This document shows positions 1 through 4,878 of a DNA stretch of 11,103 bases, piece after piece; the stretch's first letter is position 1; each line of letters starts with the position of its first letter. The DNA lies in NCBI RefSeq assembly GCF_938040765.1, contig NZ_CALIAA010000280.1:1-11103 (forward strand). Direction: 5' to 3'. Origin of the DNA: an uncultured Fretibacterium sp. GTDB taxonomy: Bacteria > Synergistota > Synergistia > Synergistales > Aminobacteriaceae. Under the pieces are notes generated by a model. That model worked only from the letters and a program-made list of their open reading frames with translations. It was not told where the DNA came from and searched no databases. Made by a program: the position numbers and the translations under genes.

Positions 1-92
1 ACGTTAAAATTTTGTCCGCAGATTTTGGCCCCACCATCATTCACGGGTTCGCCGCGTCTTTGTCGGCCCTATGGCTTTCATCCTTTCTCCCC

Positions 93-123
93 TTGACTTG
101 GAGCTCACTCTAAATTATAGACT
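93..123 (+). promoter_or_regulatory. MerR-type promoter and operator for the flavodoxin operon
   Basis: A -35 element TTGACT (93-98) is followed by a dyad, TTGGAG (98-103), four bases, CTCTAA (108-113), whose arms match at 5 of 6 positions. The -10 is TATAGA (116-121, 17-bp spacer) or TAGACT (118-123, 19-bp spacer). A dyad in the -35/-10 spacer is the hallmark of MerR-family control, in which the regulator untwists an over-long spacer, and the TTGACTTGGAG core resembles operators of MerR regulators that control flavodoxin or aldehyde-stress genes. The regulator gene is not in the window and could lie upstream of base 1. Bases 1-92 show nothing else that I recognise. Confidence 0.6.
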
Positions 124-162
124 GTTGTTGTTTTGAAAAAACGAAAAGGAGGAGATTCCGCT

Positions 163-648
163 ATGAATATGAAAAAGAAGTTTCTGGTCGCGTACTTCTC
201 GGCGACGGGGACGATGGCGGGAGTTGCGAAGAACCTTGCGGAGGCGGCCGACGCGGACCTTTACGAGATTAGACCCAAGACGTCGTACACGTCGGCCGAT
301 CTCGACTGGAACAACCCAAAGAGCCGCAGCTCGATCGAGATGAGGGACAACCCGAAGTTCCGCCCTCCCATCGAGGGGGCCCTGCCCGACGTCTCGGGGT
401 ACGACACGGTGCTGATCGGCTTCCCTATCTGGTGGTACGTCGCGCCGACGATCATCAACACGTTCCTGGAGGGCTGCGACTTGTCCGGCAAGAGGGTAGC
501 CGTCTTCGCGACGTCCGGCGGCTCCGGCATGGGGCGCACACTGGACGAGCTCAAGCCGTCCGCGCCCGGGGCGGTCTGGCTCTCGGGCAAAAGATTTGGG
601 AACCGCGAGTCGGTTTCGTCGCTCAAAGCCTGGATCGAGGGACTGTAA
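163..648 (+). CDS. Flavodoxin family protein, cytoplasmic (161 aa)
   Basis: This is a small FMN-binding electron-transfer protein of the Flavodoxin_4-like group. Residues 7-12 (FLVAYF) form the first beta strand and SATGTM (13-18) is the phosphate-binding loop. GYDTVLIGFPIWW (79-91) is the central strand, with the tryptophans that usually stack on the flavin, and FATSGGSGMG (115-124) is the second flavin loop. There is no signal peptide or membrane segment, so it should be cytoplasmic. The start at 163 is set by a strong GGAGGAG Shine-Dalgarno (148-154) with 8-base spacing; a TTG at 133 is in frame but lies upstream of that site. It is the first gene after the MerR-type promoter and is followed by two related flavodoxins, so tandem duplication is likely. 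The redox partner is unknown; a quinone or NAD(P)H-linked role is possible. Confidence 0.88.
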   Translation: MNMKKKFLVAYFSATGTMAGVAKNLAEAADADLYEIRPKTSYTSADLDWNNPKSRSSIEMRDNPKFRPPIEGALPDVSGYDTVLIGFPIWWYVAPTIINTFLEGCDLSGKRVAVFATSGGSGMGRTLDELKPSAPGAVWLSGKRFGNRESVSSLKAWIEGL

Positions 649-692
649 CCGCGCCGAAGTGAGGGAACGGCCGAGCCCCGGAAAGAGGGGGG

Positions 693-1213
693 ATGGCGAA
701 GATTCTTGGACTGCTGGCTTTTGCCGCGGCGTTTTTGGAACGACGCGCGGCATCGCCGGAGAGGTCCGCAAACAGTCGGGCGGAGACCTGTTCGAGATTG
801 AGCCGGTGCGCGAATACTCGAGCGACTACAATACGGTCCTGAACGAGGCTCAGCGCGATCAGCGCGATCAGCGCGAGAACGCGAGGCCGAAGCTGAAGGG
901 GAGGGTCGAGAATTTCGGGCAGTACGACGTGATCCTCCTCGGCTATCCGAACTGGTGGGCTTCGGTTCCCGCGCCGGTAGCGTCCTTTCTCGAGAGCTAC
1001 GATTTTTCGGGCCGTACGATCATCCCGTTTTGCAGTCATGGAGGAGGTCGCCTCGGACAGAGCGTCACGGCGATAGGCAAGCTCGCTCCGAACGCGGTGA
1101 TCGGCACGCCGCTGTCCGTCCACTATGGCGGCGGCAGTTCCATGCCGGCCGACGTGGCCGCCTGGCTTGCCAAAAACGAATTGAACGAGGAAGATGGAGG
1201 AAAAAAGCGATGA
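693..1213 (+). pseudogene. Flavodoxin family gene with N-terminal deletion and frameshift
   Basis: The body of a flavodoxin is clear in one frame from about 731 to the stop at 1211-1213: GTTRGIAGEV, DLFEIEPV, YDVILLGYPNWW, FLESY and TIIPFCSHGGG. The upstream part of that frame (596-730) is not flavodoxin-like. The natural start is instead the ATG at 693, which has a purine-rich Shine-Dalgarno just before it and encodes MAKILGLLAFAAAFL, the beginning of a signal peptide like that of the next gene. That frame stops at 840-842 after 49 codons. The end of the signal peptide, the first beta strand and the start of the phosphate loop (YFSRT) are absent in all three frames. A frameshift alone cannot restore them, so a segment was lost around 731-740. 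The 3' end overlaps the next gene's ATG. Either the gene is dead or the assembly carries a deletion. Confidence 0.75.
851..877 (+). repeat. Three tandem 9-bp units in the second flavodoxin
   Basis: CAGCGCGAT occurs at 851-859 and 860-868, followed by CAGCGCGAG at 869-877, encoding QRD-QRD-QRE. Aligned with the same region of the third flavodoxin, this gene is three residues longer here. That fits one 9-bp slippage expansion in the helix before the ARPKLK motif. Confidence 0.8.
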
Positions 1214-1833
1214 AGGAATGGAGTGTGCTGCTGCTCTCGCTGACTGCGGTCGCATTTGTGCTTTTCGCGGGCGCCGGGACCGCGTCCGCCGCGGACGGCG
1301 GAAAAATTCTGATCGCGTACTTCTCGCGCGCCGACGAGAACTATCAGGTGGGCTACGTCGAGAAGGGCAACACGCAGGTCCTGGCCGAGGCCGTTGCCGA
1401 GGCGACGGGCGGAGAACTGTTCCGCATCGAGACCGAGAGGCCGTATCCCAAGGAGTACCGGGAGACGACCGAGGTCGCGAAGCGCGAGCAGAACGAGGGA
1501 GCGCGGCCGAAGCTGAAGAGCACGCCGCCCGACATCGGCCCTTACGACGTCATCTTCCTCGGTTACCCGAACTGGTGGGGGGACATGCCGATGGCCGTCT
1601 ACACGTTCCTCGAGTCCTACGGCTCCGGGGCGTTCGCCGGCAAGCGCATCATTCCGTTCTGCACGGCCGCCGGCTCCGGCCTGTCCGGGACCGTCGGCAC
1701 GATAGGGAAGCTCTGCTCCGGCGCGACCGTGAACAACGCCTTCACGATGCTGGGGGCGGAGGCCCAGGAGTTTTCGGAGGGCGCCAGGGCGAAGGTCCGG
1801 GAGTGGCTTGTGGGGACCGGGCTCGTCAAGTAG
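1210..1833 (+). CDS. Exported flavodoxin family protein (207 aa)
   Basis: An intact flavodoxin with an N-terminal Sec-type signal peptide: a short charged start (MKEW), a hydrophobic core (about 6-22) and an AxA-type cleavage region near TASA-ADGG (24-30). There is no lipobox cysteine and no twin arginine. The mature domain starts with KILIAYFSR (32-40). The phosphate-loop region is extended to EKGNTQVLAE (51-60), as is common in this subfamily. YDVIFLGYPNWW (112-123) and the IIPFCTAAGSG loop (147-157) complete the flavin site. The start is supported by GGAGG (about 1196-1200) and overlaps the stop of the preceding gene, which suggests translational coupling. An exported flavodoxin must obtain FMN outside the cytoplasm or be anchored as an uncleaved membrane form. 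The DUF4405 protein encoded next is a plausible redox partner (inference). Confidence 0.87.
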   Translation: MKEWSVLLLSLTAVAFVLFAGAGTASAADGGKILIAYFSRADENYQVGYVEKGNTQVLAEAVAEATGGELFRIETERPYPKEYRETTEVAKREQNEGARPKLKSTPPDIGPYDVIFLGYPNWWGDMPMAVYTFLESYGSGAFAGKRIIPFCTAAGSGLSGTVGTIGKLCSGATVNNAFTMLGAEAQEFSEGARAKVREWLVGTGLVK

Positions 1834-1933
1834 GGGAGCCGGCCCCTGCCCGCGGCCCGGGGTCGTGCATCCTGCATGGGGATGTGGGCGGAAATGGACC
1901 GCGGCGGGCAATGATGGGCGGAGGTGAAGCGTT

Positions 1934-2677
1934 ATGCGCCTGAAGAGGGTCGTTGACCTGTTGATGACGGTGCTGCTGCTGCTCCTGATGGCGCTTCGGG
2001 TGACGGGAGAGACGGCACACGAGTGGCTGGGGATGGGGATGTTCGTCCTGTTCCTGATTCACCAGTGGCTCAACCGCGGGTGGTACCGTGCCCTGTTCCG
2101 GGGGCGGTACGGACTTGTCCGCTCCCTCTGGACCGCGGTGAACGCGCTGCTCCTGGCGGCCTTCCTCGTCACGGTTGCGAGTGGAATGATGATGTCCCGG
2201 CACGCCCTCGCCTTTCTGGACATCCGATCGGGGACGTACTGGGCCAGGTTGGCGCATCTATCGGGGTCCTGGTGGAGCTTCATCCTGATGAGCCTCCATC
2301 TGGGCCTGCATTGGGGCATGATAGCCGGGCGACTGCCCGGAGGATGGAAGGGCGTGGGCCTGAACGTCCTTGCCGCATTGGCGGCCGGCTGCGGGCTTCA
2401 TTTGTTTCTCATCAGGGATATTTCGTCCTATCTTTTTCTCACGACGCAGTTCGCCTTTCTGGACTACGACAAGGCGGCGGCCCTCGTGCTGGTCGAGAAC
2501 CTCGCGATGATGTCGTTCTGGGTTCTGCTGGCGTATCAGGGATACAAAGCGGTCTCGGGGATTGTCTCGAGGCGCTGGAGAAGTTTGCTGCATCCGGCTC
2601 TGGCGCTCACGGCGGCGGGCGGTTTCTCCGCGCTGCTGCCCCTGATCTTCGGCGGCGCTTCCGGGGACACTTGGTAG
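1934..2677 (+). CDS. DUF4405 multi-pass membrane protein, probable haem-binding (247 aa)
   Basis: A polytopic inner-membrane protein with about six to seven hydrophobic segments (roughly 5-22, 32-48, 66-85, 112-130, 142-160, 184-202 and 222-240). The N-terminal half matches DUF4405: TGETAHEWLGMGMF with H29, then IHQWLNRGW with H43, and later LAHLSGSWW (H108) and LHLGLHWG (H122, H126). Histidines paired on facing helices resemble b-type haem ligands in cytochrome b561-like folds. DUF4405 proteins are thought to be membrane redox components, but haem binding here is inferred. The start at 1934 has a GGAGGTGA Shine-Dalgarno about 8 bases upstream. It follows the exported flavodoxin by 100 bases and precedes a DUF4491 gene by 19, consistent with one operon. 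The C-terminal part is hydrophobic and less recognisable. Confidence 0.8.
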   Translation: MRLKRVVDLLMTVLLLLLMALRVTGETAHEWLGMGMFVLFLIHQWLNRGWYRALFRGRYGLVRSLWTAVNALLLAAFLVTVASGMMMSRHALAFLDIRSGTYWARLAHLSGSWWSFILMSLHLGLHWGMIAGRLPGGWKGVGLNVLAALAAGCGLHLFLIRDISSYLFLTTQFAFLDYDKAAALVLVENLAMMSFWVLLAYQGYKAVSGIVSRRWRSLLHPALALTAAGGFSALLPLIFGGASGDTW

Positions 2678-2696
2678 AGGAAAAAGGGGCGCGAGC

Positions 2697-2993
2697 ATGC
2701 TCAACTGGTCCGGAATCCTCATCGGGCTGACCTCCTTCATCGTCATCGGCGTCTTTCATCCCGTCGTCATCAAGTGCGAGTACTACTTTTCCGACAGGGT
2801 GTGGCCGGTTTTCCTGGCGGGGGGCCTCGCCTTCTGCGCCGCGTCCCTGTTCGTGGAGCGGCCCCTGCTCTCCTCCGTCCTGGGGGTCGTGGGGTTTTCC
2901 CTGCTCTGGAGCATCCGCGAGCTGAAACAGCAGACCCGGCGCGTCGAAAAGGGGTGGTTCCCCCGAAACCCCAAACGTGCACCGAAGGGGTGA
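2697..2993 (+). CDS. DUF4491 small membrane protein (98 aa)
   Basis: A short membrane protein with about three hydrophobic helices (roughly 4-22, 36-53 and 56-72) and a basic cytoplasmic tail ending near GWFPRNPKR. The sequence HPVVIKCEYYF after the first helix and the RVEKGWFPRNPKR tail are characteristic of DUF4491, a family of about 100 residues with no known biochemical activity. It is the last gene of the flavodoxin/DUF4405 run, 19 bases after its neighbour, so it is probably co-expressed and may assist the membrane redox protein (inference). The Shine-Dalgarno is only a modest G-rich stretch about ten bases upstream. No cofactor-binding motif is visible. Confidence 0.75.
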   Translation: MLNWSGILIGLTSFIVIGVFHPVVIKCEYYFSDRVWPVFLAGGLAFCAASLFVERPLLSSVLGVVGFSLLWSIRELKQQTRRVEKGWFPRNPKRAPKG

Positions 2994-3030
2994 GCCTTCC
3001 GTTGTTTACAGGCTTCGACCCCTGCGGCTT

Positions 3031-3113
3031 GCTGCCCGCGGACGGAACGGCTGCCGCACTGCGGGGGTGCGTGGGCAGCTGTCGGCCTGCAGGCAGGGCC
3101 GGGGTTCCGTTTT
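3031..3113 (+). other. GC-rich inverted repeats between operon end and DUF2249 gene
   Basis: Several perfect complementary arms lie here: GCTGCCC (3031-3037) with GGGCAGC (3073-3079), ACGGAAC (3042-3048) with GTTCCGT (3104-3110), and CGGCC (3083-3087) with GGCCG (3097-3101). The first two pairs cross each other, so they would be alternative folds or a pseudoknot. A short T run (3110-3113) follows. This could be a weak terminator for the upstream operon or a structured leader for the next gene. I cannot choose between these from the sequence. Confidence 0.35.
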
Positions 3114-3165
3114 CGCGTACAAAGTAGGAACGTCCTTCCGGAAAGTGATCATAGCCACACAAAGA

Positions 3166-3237
3166 GCGTCCTCCCGATGATAAATTATGTTCGGTATGAA
3201 AAACACAGGGCTCTTCGGGAGCCGGATGGGAGGACGC
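3166..3237 (+). promoter_or_regulatory. Inverted repeat that would pair with the Shine-Dalgarno of the DUF2249 gene
   Basis: GCGTCCTCCC (3166-3175) and GGGAGGACGC (3228-3237) are perfectly complementary over 10 bp. The right arm contains the GGAGGA Shine-Dalgarno (3229-3234) of the ATG at 3241. The 52-base interior holds a small hairpin, GGCTC (3209-3213), TTCGG, GAGCC (3219-3223). In RNA this arrangement would sequester the ribosome-binding site; in DNA it could equally be a protein-binding dyad. Confidence 0.45.
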
Positions 3238-3240
3238 ACG

Positions 3241-3927
3241 ATGAGTTTTGCGGATTGGAAGGACAAGACTGCGGGGTTCAAGAAGATCGATGTGAGAGGG
3301 GTTGCCGGGAACTTCTTCCCCGGGCTGAAGAAGCAGGCGATGGAGCTTCCGGTCGGGGCGGGACTGGAGGTCGTCCAGACCTTCGAGCCCATCCCGCTCT
3401 ACGCGGTGATGGAGCAGCTGGGCTTTGAATATCACACGGTACAGTCTGCGGAAAGCGAGTTTCACGCCTATTTCTATCGTACCGCGGTGAAGGAGGACGA
3501 CGGGTCGATCCCCATGCGTCCCGCGGCGCTGACGAATTTCCCGCTGATCGACGAGGAGCTCGGCAGGATCGCGGTGAACTTCTGGGACCTGACCTGGAAC
3601 GACGAAAAGAGGTCGCTCCCGTATGAGACCCGGCTTCTTCTGTCGCTGACGAATGCGGTCGGCGCGGGCAGAATGCGTCAGGCGTGCCGGGAGCTCGTCA
3701 AGGCGTACGCGCACGGGGTCGATTCCGCGGCGCTCGATGATGTGTTCGAGCTCCTTGCGTGGAATCAGGGAATCGGGTTCTTCAGCTCGGAGATCGGCCC
3801 GTCGACCCTTTTCAAGGCGTACAAGACCATCAAGCAGCAGGAGAAGCTCGGCAAGGACCGGGAGGAGATCAAGGCGTTCCTGATGGCGAACTTCGGCGAG
3901 AAGAACCCGGATATCGCGGTTCAGTAG
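3241..3927 (+). CDS. DUF2249 / carboxymuconolactone-decarboxylase-like fusion protein (228 aa)
   Basis: A soluble two-domain protein. Residues about 15-80 resemble DUF2249, a TusA/SirA-like fold: IDVRGVAGNFFP, a glycine-containing turn (PVGAGLEVV), FEPIPLYAVMEQLGFEY, then HAYFYRT. Residues about 103-200 form a helical segment resembling the carboxymuconolactone decarboxylase/AhpD-like family: LPYETRLLLSLTNAVGAG, then ACRELVKAYAHGVD and DDVFELLAWNQGIGFF. The only cysteine is C149, so there is no AhpD-type CxxC disulfide centre and a peroxidase-reductase role is unlikely. DUF2249 proteins often occur with nitric-oxide or nitrosative-stress genes; that role here is inference. The start at 3241 is chosen for its Shine-Dalgarno at 3229-3234; an in-frame ATG at 3187 has none. 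A Crp/Fnr-family gene converges on it downstream. Confidence 0.7.
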   Translation: MSFADWKDKTAGFKKIDVRGVAGNFFPGLKKQAMELPVGAGLEVVQTFEPIPLYAVMEQLGFEYHTVQSAESEFHAYFYRTAVKEDDGSIPMRPAALTNFPLIDEELGRIAVNFWDLTWNDEKRSLPYETRLLLSLTNAVGAGRMRQACRELVKAYAHGVDSAALDDVFELLAWNQGIGFFSSEIGPSTLFKAYKTIKQQEKLGKDREEIKAFLMANFGEKNPDIAVQ

Positions 3928-3982
3928 CCGGGGATCGGAGGAAAAGTTTCCCTTTCCGAGGCTGTCGGCGGGAAAAGGGGGG

Positions 3983-4006
3983 CCGTGGAGGGCCTGTCGT
4001 CCACGG
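3983..4006. terminator. Hairpin after the DUF2249 fusion gene
   Basis: CCGTGGA (3983-3989) and TCCACGG (4000-4006) form a perfect 7-bp stem with a 10-base loop, 55 bases past the + strand stop. No T run follows on either strand, so it is at best a weak terminator or a stabilising 3' hairpin. Confidence 0.4.
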
Positions 4007-4017
4007 TGACGTCTGAG

Positions 4018-4053
4018 GGAGCGCTTTGGCTTGGACCTTCGTCAAAGCGCTCC
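4018..4053. terminator. Hairpin between convergent genes, overlapping the Crp/Fnr stop codon
   Basis: GGAGCGCTTTG (4018-4028) and CAAAGCGCTCC (4043-4053) are perfectly complementary over 11 bp around a 14-base loop. The right arm contains most of the stop codon of the minus-strand regulator (4042-4044). The position between converging genes suggests a shared bidirectional terminator, although neither side has a clear T tract. Confidence 0.5.
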
Positions 4054-4743
4054 TCTGCTGCGGATGACTTTGTTATGGAGGACGAAGTGGTTCTTGCGGA
4101 ATGCGATCAGCCCTTCGTCCTGCATCCTTCCGAGCTCCCGGGACAGGGCCGTCCGGTCGATGTTCAGATAGTCGGCCAACTGCTGGCGGTCGAACGGGAT
4201 GTCGAACTCCGCGCCGCGCGTCTGTACGGAGACGGTGTGCAGGTAGGCGAGGAGCCGGGCGCGGATGGTCCTGGGCGCCGTATGAAAGCTCCTTTCCGAT
4301 AGGACGAGGTTCTTGTGCGACGAGATGACGAGGAGGTTGGTCGTCAGCCGGAGCAGCCAGGGGTCGGCACGCCCCGTCGGGCCCCGGAGGACGCCGATCC
4401 GGAAGAACAGAATCCGACACTTCTCGTTGGCGCAGACATCCACCAGCAGAACCGCATCTCTCAGAAACGCGTAGGTCTCGGCGAAGAACTGTCCCGGCCC
4501 GACGTGGCTCAGGATCGTCCGGTTGCCCCACCGGTCGTCGCTTCGGATCGTGACGCTTCCCTCCAGCATGAGCCCCATGCTGTCCGTCGTCTCCCCGGCG
4601 TGAAGGACGGTCTCCCCCTTTTTGTAGCTGCGGTCGTGCGCCTGGAGGACGCGCATGGCCGCCTGAATCTCGTCCTCGCTCATGCCCTTGAAAATCGCCG
4701 TCTCGCTCAGCTTCAGCCCGTTCGTATCCAAAGGAATCACCAT
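4042..4743 (-). CDS. Crp/Fnr family transcriptional regulator (233 aa)
   Basis: A one-component DNA-binding regulator. Residues about 15-125 form a cNMP-binding-type beta barrel: YKKGETVLHAGETTDSMGLM (40-59), then EGSVTIRSDD and VGPGQFFAET. A long dimerisation helix follows, and a Crp-type winged helix-turn-helix lies at about 183-225 (FDRQQLADYLNIDRTALSRE, then GRMQDEGLIAF). The phosphate-contact Arg-Ser pair of true cAMP receptors is missing. There is no N-terminal cysteine cluster, only C104 and C109, so neither cAMP nor an FNR-type iron-sulfur cluster is indicated and the effector is unknown. ATG is at 4743, with only a weak GGATAAAG upstream. Its -10 is at 4773-4778. The gene converges on the DUF2249 fusion gene, which it might control in trans (inference). 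Confidence 0.87.
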   Translation of the reverse strand: MVIPLDTNGLKLSETAIFKGMSEDEIQAAMRVLQAHDRSYKKGETVLHAGETTDSMGLMLEGSVTIRSDDRWGNRTILSHVGPGQFFAETYAFLRDAVLLVDVCANEKCRILFFRIGVLRGPTGRADPWLLRLTTNLLVISSHKNLVLSERSFHTAPRTIRARLLAYLHTVSVQTRGAEFDIPFDRQQLADYLNIDRTALSRELGRMQDEGLIAFRKNHFVLHNKVIRSRGAL

Positions 4744-4760
4744 TCTTTATCCATAGGCGA

Positions 4761-4778
4761 TGATGGTCGATCATTATA
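4761..4778 (-). promoter_or_regulatory. Probable -10 and adjacent dyad upstream of the Crp/Fnr gene
   Basis: On the minus strand a perfect TATAAT (4778-4773) lies about 30 bases before the ATG. No convincing -35 is present at 16-18 bp, so the promoter may need an activator. Directly downstream lies a 13-base near-palindrome, TGAT, five bases, ATCA (4761-4773), which abuts the -10 and could be an autorepression site. The five-base spacing is odd for Crp/Fnr sites (FNR uses four between these cores), so this is tentative. The remaining 4779-4878 stretch shows no gene. Confidence 0.4.
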
Positions 4779-4878
4779 GTACCATGACTTGCTCCCTCCC
4801 TCCAAAGCGCTTGAAGATATTGAAACGGATATTTTTACGAGGACCTCTTTTCCCTGCAAGAGCTCTCGGGCGAGCCGT

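Noticed and set aside
596..730. N-terminal extension of the second flavodoxin frame
   Set aside because: The codons before about 731 overlap the first flavodoxin and do not encode the expected beta strand and phosphate loop. The real start is the ATG at 693 in another frame.
3187..3240. Upstream ATG start for the DUF2249 gene
   Set aside because: It is in frame but has no Shine-Dalgarno, the added residues lie in the inverted repeat, and 3241 has a strong site.
2770..3714. 314-codon minus-strand frame across the DUF4491 and DUF2249 genes
   Set aside because: It overlaps two better-supported genes, has arginine- and proline-rich composition and contains no recognisable motif.
4073..4774. Second minus-strand frame over the Crp/Fnr gene
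   Set aside because: It is a shadow of the correct frame with no domain; the cNMP-binding and helix-turn-helix motifs are in the frame ending at 4042.
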